A DNA stretch of 26,226 nucleotides from an uncultured Clostridia bacterium (GTDB lineage Bacteria > Bacillota > Clostridia > Christensenellales > Aristaeellaceae): assembly GCA_934631025.1 (NCBI GenBank), contig CAKTXR010000037.1, positions 1 through 26,226 of the forward strand, in the 5' to 3' direction. Below, piece after piece: positions 7,562-14,990 of this stretch. The position numbers were made by a program, and so were the translations under genes. How positions within the stretch are numbered: the first letter of the stretch is position 1; each line of letters starts with the position of its first letter. A model generated the notes under the pieces. That model was not told the DNA's origin. It ran no database searches and saw only the letters and a program-made list of their open reading frames with translations.

Positions 7562-8443
7562 ATGTATGCAATTGTAACGGATACGTCGGCCAATCTGGAC
7601 AGCGCGCTGCTGGAGCGGCGGGGGATTTGCGCCATTCCGTTTTCATTTTTTGATGTGAAGGACGAGAAGGAGCAGACCTGTCTGGACACGCACGGCTTTG
7701 ACGGCGAGACCTATTATGAGAACATGCGCCGCGGCACGCGCTATGTGACCTCTCAGATCACGCCCCAGCGCTATATCGACTTTCTGACGCCGATCCTGCG
7801 CGGCGGGCAGGACGTGCTGTTCGTGGGCATGTCCTCGGGCATCAGCGGCGCGTATCACTCGGCGGAATCGGCGGCGCGGACGCTGCTGGAGGAATTCCCC
7901 GAACGCAGGATCCGGCTGGTGGACACGCTGAGCGCGTCGCTGGGCGAGGGCCTGATCGTGCTCCACGCCGCCGACAGGCGCGACTCGGGCGCAGAGCTTG
8001 ACGCGCTGGCCGACGAGCTGACGGCGCTGCGGCACCGCATGTGCCAGATCTTCAGCGTGGACGATCTCAAGTATCTCCATCGCAGCGGGCGCATATCGGG
8101 CGTTGCAGCGCTGGCAGGCAACATACTGAGCATCAAGCCGCTCTTAAAGGGCAACGAGGAGGGCAAAATCGTCTGCTATGGCCGCGTTCGGGGCCGCAAG
8201 GCGGCAATCAAGGCGCTGGCCGAGCGCTATGGCGAGCTGGTCGTGGATGCAGCCGACCAGACCATAGGCATTGCGCACGCCGGCTGCGCGCAGGACGCCG
8301 AGGCGCTGGCCGAGCTGCTGCGCCGCGAAAAGCCGCCCAGGGACATACTGACCGTGTGCTATGAGCCGGTGACCGGCTCGCACGTCGGCCCCGGCACGCT
8401 GGCGCTGTTCTTCCTGGGCGGCGACGACGTGAGATCGAGATAA
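7562..8443 (+). CDS. DegV-family fatty-acid-binding protein
   Basis: The 293-residue protein opens with IVTDTSANLD, the DegV N-terminal signature, and carries TSQITPQRY and VGMSSGISGAYHSA, which line the fatty-acid carboxylate site. SVDDLKYLHRSGRIS is the family's most conserved block, followed by the IKPLLKG segment. DegV/FakB proteins bind a single fatty acid; FakB types present it to the kinase FakA to form acyl phosphate for phospholipid synthesis. No fakA is in the window, so the role as a FakB is not shown. The start at 7562 is preferred over 7541 because it aligns with the family start and has GTGGAG upstream. It is followed after 13 bases by the hemolysin III gene. Confidence 0.93.
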   Translation: MYAIVTDTSANLDSALLERRGICAIPFSFFDVKDEKEQTCLDTHGFDGETYYENMRRGTRYVTSQITPQRYIDFLTPILRGGQDVLFVGMSSGISGAYHSAESAARTLLEEFPERRIRLVDTLSASLGEGLIVLHAADRRDSGAELDALADELTALRHRMCQIFSVDDLKYLHRSGRISGVAALAGNILSIKPLLKGNEEGKIVCYGRVRGRKAAIKALAERYGELVVDAADQTIGIAHAGCAQDAEALAELLRREKPPRDILTVCYEPVTGSHVGPGTLALFFLGGDDVRSR

Positions 8444-8456
8444 GGGGGGAAAAAAC

Positions 8457-9134
8457 ATGACAAGGACAAAGCTCAGCGACCGACAGTTGCCCGGCTACAC
8501 CCGCGGCGAGGAGCTGTTCAATTTCATTTCTCACATTGTGGGCGGCGCGTTCGCCATCGTCGCGACGGTGACGTGCATATTGAAGGCGGCGTTCGCGGGC
8601 AGCGCGTGGGGCGTCGTGGGCGCGTCGATCTACGGCGCGTCGCTGATCGTCCTCTACACCATGTCCAGCATCTATCACGGCCTGCGTCCCTCGACGGGCA
8701 AGAAGGTCATGCAGGTGCTCGACCACTGCGCGGTCTACTTCCTCATCGGCGGCACATACACGCCGATCATGCTCTGCGCCGTGCGGCCGGTGCATCCCGG
8801 CTGGGGCTGGGCGATCTTTGGCGTGGTGTGGGCTCTGGCGGCCATGGCCACGGTGTTCACGGCGATCGATCTCAAAAAGTATTTCAAGCTGTCGATGATC
8901 TGCTATATCGCCATGGGCTGGTGCGTGATTCTGGCGATCAAGCCGGTGCTGGACACGGTGGGCACGGCGGGCTTTGTCTGGCTGCTGCTGGGCGGCGTGG
9001 CCTATACGCTGGGCGCAGTGCTCTACAACATCGGCAAGAAGAAGAACAAACGCCATATGCACGCGGTGTTTCACGTCTTTGTGCTGCTGGGCAGCGTGCT
9101 GCAATATGTGTGCATACTGGGCTATGTGCTGTAA
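8457..9134 (+). CDS. hemolysin III / PAQR-family membrane protein
   Basis: The 225-residue protein has seven predicted membrane helices and the PAQR metal-site pattern: E19 with N22 in the first helix region, SSIYH (Ser and His) after helix 2, D in VLDHCAVY, and the two histidines of HMHAVFH before the last helix. Such proteins are thought to be zinc-dependent membrane hydrolases or receptors; the haemolysin name is historical and does not show that this is a toxin. The start follows GGGGGGA by six bases. It is co-transcribed with the DegV gene, so a shared lipid-related role is possible but inferred. A terminator follows at once. Confidence 0.92.
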   Translation: MTRTKLSDRQLPGYTRGEELFNFISHIVGGAFAIVATVTCILKAAFAGSAWGVVGASIYGASLIVLYTMSSIYHGLRPSTGKKVMQVLDHCAVYFLIGGTYTPIMLCAVRPVHPGWGWAIFGVVWALAAMATVFTAIDLKKYFKLSMICYIAMGWCVILAIKPVLDTVGTAGFVWLLLGGVAYTLGAVLYNIGKKKNKRHMHAVFHVFVLLGSVLQYVCILGYVL

Positions 9135-9141
9135 AAAAATC

Positions 9142-9194
9142 AAAAAAGTCATCGCGCGGGTCGGAGCGTTCCGGTCTGCGCGATGGCTTTTTTG
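9142..9194 (+). terminator. intrinsic terminator after hemolysin III gene
   Basis: CATCGCGC (9150-9157) pairs with GCGCGATG (9178-9185), followed by CTTTTTT. A-rich DNA precedes the stem, so it may act in both directions. Confidence 0.88.
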
Positions 9195-9275
9195 TATAAT
9201 GCGGGGCTGGGGGCGGTGGTTCCGGCTTAAAGCGATATTCCGCGCTGTCGCGGCGATGCGTTGGCGCGCTTTATA

Positions 9276-9391
9276 GGATCGTGAATTGTGCGCCGGCGAA
9301 ATGCTGCGTTTGGCCGGTTATAGCTCCGGCACAGGCGTTTGTGCGCGCGGGGGCTGTTCTGCGGGACGATACGATTCTGCTGCGGCGAGGG
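9276..9391 (+). repeat. family 1 dispersed repeat, copy A
   Basis: About 116 bp beginning GGATCGTGAATTGTGCGCCG and containing TTTGGCCGGTTATAGCTCCG. It aligns almost without gaps to copies at 14350 (+) and 16745 (-). The internal GCCGG...CCGGC can form a small hairpin. It lies in the gene-free stretch between the hemolysin III terminator and the toxin-antitoxin locus. Confidence 0.85.
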
Positions 9392-9445
9392 AGGGGGGGA
9401 CTCCCGTGCGGCGTTTATGTCGCGAGAAAAAACGCACAGCGCAGC

Positions 9446-9475
9446 TTGACAAGTCAGGCCGCGCCGTGCTATAAT
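9446..9475 (+). promoter_or_regulatory. sigma-A promoter of the putative antitoxin RNA
   Basis: TTGACA, an 18-base spacer and TATAAT: both boxes perfect. No ribosome binding site with a real coding frame follows, only the terminator at 9536-9580, so it appears to drive a small RNA. Confidence 0.8.
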
Positions 9476-9481
9476 GTTGGC

Positions 9482-9582
9482 ATGAAGGGATGACGCTTGT
9501 GGTTAGGCTTCTCCCCTCTGATTAATAGTTCAAAGAAGCAAAGCCGCTAACCAGTTGGCGCTGGATGGCGGCTTTGCTTTAA
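9482..9582 (+). ncRNA. putative antitoxin small RNA, convergent to the toxin gene
   Basis: A transcript of about 100 nt would run from the promoter at 9446-9475 to the hairpin at 9536-9580. It faces the minus-strand toxin mRNA, which ends in the same hairpin, so the RNAs overlap at their 3' ends as in bsrG/SR4 or txpA/RatA. Its 5' part (GGCATGAAGGGATGACGCTT, then AGGCTTCTCCCCTCTG) resembles the toxin's own leader in the same sense. The promoter and terminator are seen; the antitoxin role is inferred. Confidence 0.6.
9536..9580. terminator. shared bidirectional terminator of the toxin-antitoxin locus
   Basis: AAGCAAAGCCGC and GCGGCTTTGCTT pair over 12 bp, with a nested CCAG/CTGG hairpin in the loop. 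Both the plus-strand RNA and the minus-strand toxin mRNA would end here. Confidence 0.85.
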
Positions 9583-9588
9583 TGCGTC

Positions 9589-9744
9589 TTATCGATGGTT
9601 AGATCGATTGTTTCTCTTGCTCTTTTGCGCAGGCTTGCGCTGGGAGCTGGAGGTATCTTTGGACAGCGTATAAACCGTCGTCGCAAACATACACACCATA
9701 GAGAAAACGTCATGAATAATCGAGATGATCTCGGAAATATTCAT
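9589..9744 (-). CDS. small membrane toxin-like peptide (type I toxin candidate)
   Basis: The 51-residue peptide starts at 9744 after a very strong GGAGGTGA site. Residues about 4-27 form one hydrophobic membrane helix (IISIIHDVFSMVCMFATTVY), followed by a very basic, polar tail rich in K, R, S and N. This layout, with convergent RNA, an occluded ribosome binding site and a 5' protective hairpin, matches type I toxins that depolarise the membrane. An in-frame start at 9792 would add 16 residues but lacks a site. The hydrophobic helix and the RNA features are seen; toxicity is inferred. It might instead be a holin-like or unrelated small membrane protein. Confidence 0.68.
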   Translation of the reverse strand: MNISEIISIIHDVFSMVCMFATTVYTLSKDTSSSQRKPAQKSKRNNRSNHR

Positions 9745-9748
9745 AGCC

Positions 9749-9777
9749 TCACCTCCAGCATTTGTGCACAGAGGTGA
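9749..9777 (-). promoter_or_regulatory. hairpin hiding the toxin ribosome binding site
   Basis: In the toxin mRNA TCACCTC pairs perfectly with GAGGTGA of the Shine-Dalgarno, seven base pairs around a 15-base loop. It should hold translation low until the RNA is processed or refolded, a common type I toxin control. Confidence 0.7.
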
Positions 9778-9806
9778 AAAGCCAAGCGCCATCTTATTCC
9801 TTCATG

Positions 9807-9832
9807 CCATGGAGCTGTTGCCAGCCCCATGG
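9807..9832 (-). promoter_or_regulatory. 5' protective hairpin of the toxin mRNA
   Basis: CCATGGGGCTG and CAGCTCCATGG form an 11-bp stem with one G-T pair closed by a GCAA (GNRA) tetraloop, at the predicted 5' end of the transcript. Confidence 0.7.
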
Positions 9833-9836
9833 CTTT

Positions 9837-9865
9837 GTTTTATCATATCAATATATTCCTGTCAA
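9837..9865 (-). promoter_or_regulatory. promoter of the toxin gene
   Basis: On the minus strand TTGACA, a 17-base spacer and TAAAAC. The -35 is perfect and the -10 weaker. The start would fall at the edge of the 5' hairpin. Confidence 0.6.
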
Positions 9866-9990
9866 TCATGTCCGGCGATTTTACGGTATGTTTGTTTGGA
9901 TGCGGCGGTTCTGCCGCGGCGTGAGTACAAACGCAATGCAATAACCTTTCAGCTATAGCGATGCTTTGCTTCTTGCTCCACGCCCCGCAG

Positions 9991-10134
9991 CACTCGGGTA
10001 GACGGAGAGACCCGTCCGAGTCCAATTTATGCTCGGGCGGGTCGGGCTGTATAGCGATGTTACCTACACGCTCCAACGTCCAGACTCGAAGCGCCCCCAA
10101 GCGGCGCGGAGTCGGGTTGCAGCGCGCGAAGCGG
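9991..10134 (+). repeat. family 2 structured dispersed repeat, copy D
   Basis: About 144 bp. Hairpin 1 has arms 10009-10020 and 10032-10043 (GACCCGTCCGAG / CTCGGGCGGGTC, one G-T pair) with an 11-base loop. Hairpin 2 spans 10083-10113 (GACTC...GAGTC). The conserved end is GGGTTGC...GCGCGAAGCGG, and a second copy of that ending lies at about 10156-10180. It sits just past the 3' end of purB. Compare copies at 14991 and 18945. Confidence 0.88.
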
Positions 10135-10197
10135 AGAGGATGCCGCACTGCGGCCGGGTTGCGTGCGCGAAGCGGTGTGGAAGCGGGCACTGCCCGC

Positions 10198-11628
10198 TCA
10201 GATGCGGATTTCGCCCATGTCGGCGAGGGCGGGGCTGTCGTTCAGCAGGGGATCGACGTCGTTCTCGATGAACTCGACCACCTGCTCCGGCGCGCGGCCG
10301 ATGTAGAGCTTCGCGTCCAGCAGCTCGTCGAGATGCTCGCGCTCCAGCGGGAAGGCCGGATCGGCGGCAATGCGGTCGAGCAGGTCGTTGTCAAGCCCTT
10401 CGGCCTTGACGCGCGCCGCGGCCGCCTGAGAGTGGACGCGGATCTTCTCGTGCAGCTCCTGCCGGTCGCCGCCCCGACGCACAGCCTCCATGAGGATGTT
10501 CTCGGTGCACATGAAGGGCAGATTGTCGTTGATGTCGCGCTCGATCATCTTCGGATAGACCACCAGCCCGCCGGCGATGTTGGCGTACAGCTCCAGCACC
10601 GCGTCCGCGGCGAGGAAGGCCTCGGGCAGGCTAAGGCGGCGGTTGGCGGAATCGTCCAGCGTGCGCTCGAACCACTGCGTGCAGGCGGTCATGGCCGTGT
10701 CCTGCGTGAGCGTGATGATGTGGCGGCTCAGCGCGCAGATGCGCTCGGAACGCATGGGATTGCGCTTGTAGGCCATCGCGGAGGAACCGATCTGATTCTT
10801 CTCAAACGGCTCCTCGATCTCGCGCATGTGCTGGAGGATGCGCAGATCCTGCGCGAATTTGTAGGCGCTCTGGGCAATGCCGGAGAGCACGTTCAGCACG
10901 CGGCTGTCCACCTTGCGCGGATAGGTCTGGCCGGAGACCGGGAACACGCGCGGCAGACCCATCTTCTGGGCGATGAGCTGGTCGAGCGCCTTCACCTTGG
11001 CCTGATCGTTGTCAAAGAGCGCCATGAAGCTGGCCTGCGTGCCGGTGGTGCCGCGGCTGCCCAGCATCTTGAGCGAGGCGAGCGCGTCGTCGAGATCGTT
11101 TACGTCCATCAAAAGATCCTGCATCCACAGCGCGGCGCGCTTGCCCACCGTTACCAGCTGCGCGGGCTGGAGGTGCGTCAGACCCAGCGTCGGCATATCC
11201 TTGTATTTGAGCGCAAACTCGCGCAGGCGGCGCAGCGTCTCAATGAGCTTTCTGCGGATGAGCGTCAGGCCGTCGCGCAGTATGAGTATGTCCGTGTTGT
11301 CGGTGACATAGCAGGAGGTCGCGCCCAGATGGATGATGCCGCGCGCGTCCGGGCAGACGTCGCCATAGGCGTGAACGTGCGCCATGACGTCGTGCCGCAC
11401 GCGCTCCTCATGCCGGCGGGCGTTGTCATAGTCGATGTCGTCCACGTGCTGCTTCATCTGGTCGATCTGCGCCTGCGTGATGTTCAGCCCCAGCTCCTTC
11501 TCGGCCTCGGCCAGCGCGATCCACAGCCTGCGCCATGTGGTAAACTTGTGGTCGGGCGAAAAGAGGAAGAGCATTTCCTTGCTGGCATAGCGGCTGCACA
11601 GCGGCGATTCATAGCTGTCCTTGCTCAT
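10198..11628 (-). CDS. purB: adenylosuccinate lyase
   Basis: The enzyme carries out two fumarate-releasing steps of purine synthesis: SAICAR to AICAR and adenylosuccinate to AMP. The 476-residue protein has the superfamily signature GSSAMAYKRNPMRSE, with the mobile loop serine, and the TSCYVTDN and GLTHLQPAQ segments containing the conserved active-site His. The start at 11628 is chosen because AAAGGAGA lies just upstream and the family start MSKDSYESPL fits; an in-frame start at 11697 lacks a site. It is 89 bases downstream of purA and probably co-transcribed. A small GCGGGC/GCCCGC hairpin (10183-10197) immediately follows the stop, then family 2 repeat sequence. Confidence 0.97.
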   Translation of the reverse strand: MSKDSYESPLCSRYASKEMLFLFSPDHKFTTWRRLWIALAEAEKELGLNITQAQIDQMKQHVDDIDYDNARRHEERVRHDVMAHVHAYGDVCPDARGIIHLGATSCYVTDNTDILILRDGLTLIRRKLIETLRRLREFALKYKDMPTLGLTHLQPAQLVTVGKRAALWMQDLLMDVNDLDDALASLKMLGSRGTTGTQASFMALFDNDQAKVKALDQLIAQKMGLPRVFPVSGQTYPRKVDSRVLNVLSGIAQSAYKFAQDLRILQHMREIEEPFEKNQIGSSAMAYKRNPMRSERICALSRHIITLTQDTAMTACTQWFERTLDDSANRRLSLPEAFLAADAVLELYANIAGGLVVYPKMIERDINDNLPFMCTENILMEAVRRGGDRQELHEKIRVHSQAAAARVKAEGLDNDLLDRIAADPAFPLEREHLDELLDAKLYIGRAPEQVVEFIENDVDPLLNDSPALADMGEIRI

Positions 11629-11717
11629 GGCGGTCTCCTTTATAAACATAATTAATCGATGGGGAAAGCGCAGCCGCGTCGACTGCTTCCAATCCACGCG
11701 GCACGCCTTTTATGCAC

Positions 11718-12992
11718 TTATCTCACGATCAGCTGATCGCGCTCCGCGCCGACGGACACAAAGCTGACGCGGCAGAGCAGCGCCTTCTCGGCAAAGAGGA
11801 TGTAATCCTTCGCTTCCTTAGGCAGCTCCTCGAAGGTGCGGCAGCCGGAGATGTCGCACTTCCAGCCGGGCAGATACTCATAGACCGGCGTGGCGTTGTC
11901 CAGATCGGGCGTATAGGGGAAGCGGGCGGTGCGCTGTCCGTTCAGCTCGTAGGCCACACACACCGGAATCTTGTCCAGATAGCTCAGCACGTCCAGCTTG
12001 GTCAGCGCCAGCTCGGTCGCGCCCTGCAGCTTCACGCCGTAATGGGTGGCCACCAGATCGAGCCACGCCACGCGGCGGGGACGGCCGGTCGCCGCGCCGT
12101 ACTCTGCGCCGGCTTCGCGCAGATCGTGCGCCTCGTCGCCGCTCAGCTCGCCCACGAACGGGCCTTCGCCCACGCAGGTGGAGTACGCCTTCACCACGCC
12201 GACCACGCGATCCACCTTCGCCGAGGGGAAGCCGCAGCCGCAGGGCGCATACGCCGCCAGCGGAGAGGAGGACGACGTGAAGGGATAGATGCCGTAGTCG
12301 ATATCGCGCAGCGCGCCCAGCTGGGCCTCGAAGAGGAAGTTCTTGCCGCTCTCCTGCGCCGTCTCGAGCAGCTCGCCCGCATCGGTGATATAGGGAATCA
12401 GCTGGGAGCCGTACTCTTCGATCCACGCCATGGTCTCGTCAAAGCTGATCGGCGGCTGATTGTAGGCCGCGGCAAAGACGGCGTTCTTCCAGTCGATGAG
12501 CTTCTTCAGGTGCTTCTTGAGCGTCTCGGGGTGCTTGAGATCGCCCATCTGCAGCGCCTTCTTCATATATTTGTCGCCATAGACCGGCGAAATGCCGCGC
12601 TTGGTGGAGCCGTAGCTGTCGCGGCCAAGGCGCTCCTCCTCCAGCGCGTCCTGCATCGGATGGAAGGGCAGCACCATGATGGCGCGATCGGAGATCTTGA
12701 AGTTGTCGGGCGTGATCTTCACGCCGGCGGCGCGCACGCGATCCATCTCGCCGCAGATGTGCTTCAAGTCGACCACGGTGCCCGCGCCCAGCAGATTGAT
12801 CTTTTCCGGACGGAAGATGCCGGAGGGCAGCAGGTTCAGCTTGAACTCGCCGTATTCGTTGATGACGGTATGGCCGGCGTTGTTGCCGCCCTGATAGCGG
12901 ATGATCACGTCGTAGCTCTCGGCGAGGTAATCGACCATGCGGCCCTTGCCCTCGTCTCCCCAGTTAATGCCGACAATGGCGCAATGTGCCAT
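11718..12992 (-). CDS. purA: adenylosuccinate synthetase
   Basis: The enzyme joins IMP and aspartate using GTP to form adenylosuccinate, the substrate of PurB encoded next. The 424-residue protein has the N-terminal GTP-binding loop GINWGDEGKG and the IMP-contacting segment RYQGGNNAGHTV. It also has STKRGISPVYGDK and, near the C-terminus, LTKLDVLSYLDKIPVC, the guanine-recognition motif of the family. ATG 12992 is preferred over GTG 13001 because the AAAGGAG site is eight bases from the ATG and too close to the GTG. purA and purB form an operon driven from 13080-13108; the 80-base leader holds a hairpin but no purine riboswitch core. Confidence 0.97.
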   Translation of the reverse strand: MAHCAIVGINWGDEGKGRMVDYLAESYDVIIRYQGGNNAGHTVINEYGEFKLNLLPSGIFRPEKINLLGAGTVVDLKHICGEMDRVRAAGVKITPDNFKISDRAIMVLPFHPMQDALEEERLGRDSYGSTKRGISPVYGDKYMKKALQMGDLKHPETLKKHLKKLIDWKNAVFAAAYNQPPISFDETMAWIEEYGSQLIPYITDAGELLETAQESGKNFLFEAQLGALRDIDYGIYPFTSSSSPLAAYAPCGCGFPSAKVDRVVGVVKAYSTCVGEGPFVGELSGDEAHDLREAGAEYGAATGRPRRVAWLDLVATHYGVKLQGATELALTKLDVLSYLDKIPVCVAYELNGQRTARFPYTPDLDNATPVYEYLPGWKCDISGCRTFEELPKEAKDYILFAEKALLCRVSFVSVGAERDQLIVR

Positions 12993-13020
12993 GTGCTTCA
13001 CTCCTTTGATCGCTCGTGTT

Positions 13021-13064
13021 CCGCCGGATAAAAACAGTTTCGTTCGGATAATTCACAGCGGCGG
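13021..13064 (-). promoter_or_regulatory. purA leader hairpin
   Basis: CCGCCG (13021-13026) and CGGCGG (13059-13064) can pair across a 32-base loop in the purA leader. The sequence shows no conserved purine-aptamer elements, so it is noted only as a possible structural element. Confidence 0.35.
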
Positions 13065-13079
13065 TTTCTCTTCATCTCC

Positions 13080-13108
13080 ATAATAGCAAAAAGCACGGCA
13101 AATCTCAA
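13080..13108 (-). promoter_or_regulatory. sigma-A promoter of purA-purB
   Basis: On the minus strand TTGAGA, a 17-base spacer and TATTAT. The -35 lies in the loop of the upstream terminator, so terminator and promoter are interleaved. Confidence 0.7.
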
Positions 13109-13126
13109 GAGACAAGCCGTGCTTTT
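13089..13126 (-). terminator. intrinsic terminator after the SpoIID-like gene
   Basis: AAAAGCACGGC and GCCGTGCTTTT form an 11-bp stem with A/T flanks, about 60 bases beyond the stop of the minus-strand lipoprotein gene. Confidence 0.88.
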
Positions 13127-13187
13127 ACGCAATATTAACTATAAATAACGAACAATTCCGTTGATGTGCTCTAGAATGTGCGTCTTA

Positions 13188-14183
13188 TCACCAGACGGTG
13201 GCGACGCCCACGCCGGTGAAATACCAGCTGATGATTTCCTCGGCGGTGCGGCCGTCGAGCGCGAGGGCGTAGGCGCCCCACTGGCTCATGCCCACGCCGT
13301 GGCCGTAGCCGCTGCCGGTGAAGGTGACCTTGCCGTCCTTCAGTTCAACGGAGGAAATCAGCGTGGACTTCAAAACCGTGCTGTCCAGCTGGAGGCGCAG
13401 CGCGGGGGCGCTCACCTGTCGGCCGTTGATGAGGAAATAGATCGTGCGGCCGGATTCGCTCTTCTGACCCGCCTCAATGGAGGTGACGGTACTGCCCACA
13501 TCCACGCCGGTCTCCTTAGCGGCTCGGGCCACCTGATTGGCGGTAAACGTAGCGCTCCAGTTCTTCACCGTGGTGGGCGCGCTGTCGGAATCGGGGGATT
13601 CGACGACGCGCAGGTAGGACGGATTGTCCTGATCGAAGTCAAGGCCCTCGACGGGCAGTTCGGTTTTGCCGCCGGAATGGGCGTGGAACCAGGCGTAGGG
13701 CAGCTCGCCGCCGGCGCTGAGCACCTGGCCGCGCGTCTCGTTCACGGCCTTTTCAATGCGCTCGTTGATCTGATCGGGCGCGTAGGCCTGCGCCTCGGAA
13801 ATGTCGGTCGATATGTCCGCGCCATCGTATTTGGACTGTTTCTCGCTGATGAACTTCAGCACGAACGTGCGCGCCAGTATGGCCTGCGCCTTGAGCGCCT
13901 CCATGGGCCAGTCGTTGCGCATTTCGCCGGCGAGCACGCCCATGACGTAATCCTCGATATTCAGGCGCTTGTAGTCCTTCTCGGCCACGTCGTAGACGAC
14001 GATCGTAGGCACGCCGTCCTCGCCGTAGTCCAGCGTATCGGGCAGCGCGGGCGCGTCGGCATTGGAAAGAAGCGCGCTTCGATTCGTCGTGTTCTCATCG
14101 GTCTCGGGCGTTTTCGTCTTACAGCCGGTCATGAGCGAGAGCGCCGTCAGCAGCGCCAGTATCAGGGCAATCCACTTTTTCAT
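13188..14183 (-). CDS. SpoIID/LytB-domain lipoprotein
   Basis: The 331-residue protein has a lipoprotein signal: hydrophobic residues 4-18, then MTGC with the lipid-bearing Cys at 21. A Thr/Asn/Asp-rich spacer follows, then the SpoIID/LytB domain from about residue 65. The domain shows EDYVMGVLAGEM with its catalytic-type Glu, WPMEALKAQAILARTF, and near the end SGYGHGVGMSQWGA, the family hallmark. SpoIID is a peptidoglycan lytic transglycosylase used in spore engulfment; outside that operon, such lipoproteins may act in other wall remodelling. No spoIIM or spoIIP is adjacent, so it is not named spoIID. The start at 14183 follows GGAGGTG; 14213 has no site. Confidence 0.9.
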   Translation of the reverse strand: MKKWIALILALLTALSLMTGCKTKTPETDENTTNRSALLSNADAPALPDTLDYGEDGVPTIVVYDVAEKDYKRLNIEDYVMGVLAGEMRNDWPMEALKAQAILARTFVLKFISEKQSKYDGADISTDISEAQAYAPDQINERIEKAVNETRGQVLSAGGELPYAWFHAHSGGKTELPVEGLDFDQDNPSYLRVVESPDSDSAPTTVKNWSATFTANQVARAAKETGVDVGSTVTSIEAGQKSESGRTIYFLINGRQVSAPALRLQLDSTVLKSTLISSVELKDGKVTFTGSGYGHGVGMSQWGAYALALDGRTAEEIISWYFTGVGVATVW

Positions 14184-14349
14184 GTAAAAAACACCTCCTG
14201 TTGGCTCTATCATGGCCGGAATGCAGGCGGGTTATACATTTGAATTCATGCGGAGATTGGGTCAATGCGGAATTTGATGGAATTTAATAAGGTAAAGGGC
14301 GCGCCGGCTGTGCCGGTTCCACTTAGGGATTATGTTATTCCGCTTTCAG
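14184..14349. other. gene-free start of the SpoIID-radA intergenic region
   Basis: Upstream of the SpoIID-like gene no clear promoter pair is seen. GCCGGC...GCCGGT repeats near 14305-14316 may form a small hairpin. The frame starting at 14265 has no ribosome site and runs into family 1 repeat DNA, so it is not called. Confidence 0.4.
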
Positions 14350-14465
14350 GGATCGTGAATTGTGCGCCGGCGCGGCGTTACGTTTGGCCGGTTGCAGTTC
14401 CGGCACAGGCGTGGGTACGCGCGAGGGCTGGACGGCGCGGCGATGTGTTCCTGTTGCGGCGACGC
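14350..14465 (+). repeat. family 1 dispersed repeat, copy B
   Basis: It begins GGATCGTGAATTGTGCGCCG and runs 116 bp. It is close to copy A and shares with it and copy C the triplet frame NC[A/T]PA...VWPV..PA. It heads a cluster of palindromic units that extends to copy E of family 2. Confidence 0.85.
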
Positions 14466-14471
14466 GGGTTG

Positions 14472-14506
14472 CCTCCCCTGAAAGGGGAGGTGTCGCCGTA
14501 AGCGAC
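14472..14506. repeat. REP-like palindromic unit with two adjacent hairpins
   Basis: CCTCCCCT/AGGGGAGG (14472-14490) is followed at once by GTCGC/GCGAC (14492-14506). Paired hairpins of this kind recur between genes in gut Clostridia and can end transcripts or protect mRNA. Only this copy is seen in the window. Confidence 0.6.
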
Positions 14507-14593
14507 GGAGGGGTTTCCCTGCGCGTCGCGTTTTGCGCCCGATCACGCCGGTTGATGCGGTTCTATTGGAATGTTTTGCGTCAGATCACGCCT

Positions 14594-14624
14594 GTCTCTT
14601 TTCCTTTGTCAGGAAAAGAGAGAC
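14594..14624. repeat. near-perfect palindrome
   Basis: GTCTCTTTTCCT faces AGGAAAAGAGAGAC around TTGTC, a 12-bp stem with one extra pair of bases. No coding frame is near; it is part of the palindrome cluster. Confidence 0.6.
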
Positions 14625-14660
14625 GGCTTGCGGGATGTTGCGTTCCTATTCCGCCGTGGG

Positions 14661-14754
14661 TCGGGATCGCCATTAGTGCGTTCTCATATGTTGTGCGGTT
14701 ATCGGACTTGTTTGGTTCACTTCGGGCTTGTGCGTTTCTTTGTGGCGATCCCGA
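14661..14754. repeat. 94-bp unit with 12-bp perfect terminal inverted repeats
   Basis: TCGGGATCGCCA (14661-14672) is exactly matched by TGGCGATCCCGA (14743-14754). The interior has no coding frame with a ribosome site. It could be a miniature inverted-repeat element or a long hairpin; no target duplication is evident. Confidence 0.55.
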
Positions 14755-14852
14755 CGGAGTACGGAGAGACACGGGGAACGGAGTCGGCGGCGCGGCGTAA
14801 GTACGCTTTTACGTGAGCCTGTTAGCTTTGTGATGATACCGCGGGGAATACG

Positions 14853-14896
14853 CTGGGGCTACGCGCCCCAGACTGCGCCAAAGAGTCATTGACTCT
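14853..14896. repeat. double hairpin unit
   Basis: CTGGGGC/GCCCCAG (14853-14871, loop TACGC) is followed by AGAGTCA/TGACTCT (14882-14896). It is part of the repeat mosaic between the SpoIID-like gene and radA. Confidence 0.55.
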
Positions 14897-14990
14897 CTGG
14901 ACTCTCTTCTTTTGATTCGCGGCAGAGTACCTCTTTGCGCAAACCTTGCGATAACCGCTGTCCCCGAACTGTCGCACTTATGTCCCGCAA

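Noticed and set aside
9961..11655. 564-codon plus-strand open frame opposite purB
   Set aside because: It lies antisense to a clear purB gene; long antisense frames are expected at this GC content. No ribosome site, and its start is in repeat DNA.
11712..13031. 439-codon plus-strand open frame opposite purA
   Set aside because: Shadow of purA; no family resemblance in the translated sequence.
12993..13080. purine riboswitch upstream of purA
   Set aside because: The leader holds one simple hairpin; the conserved junction and loop bases of the purine aptamer are not seen.
14265..14816. Several plus-strand frames of 60-150 codons in the SpoIID-radA interval
   Set aside because: They lack ribosome sites, run through palindromic repeats and overlap one another.
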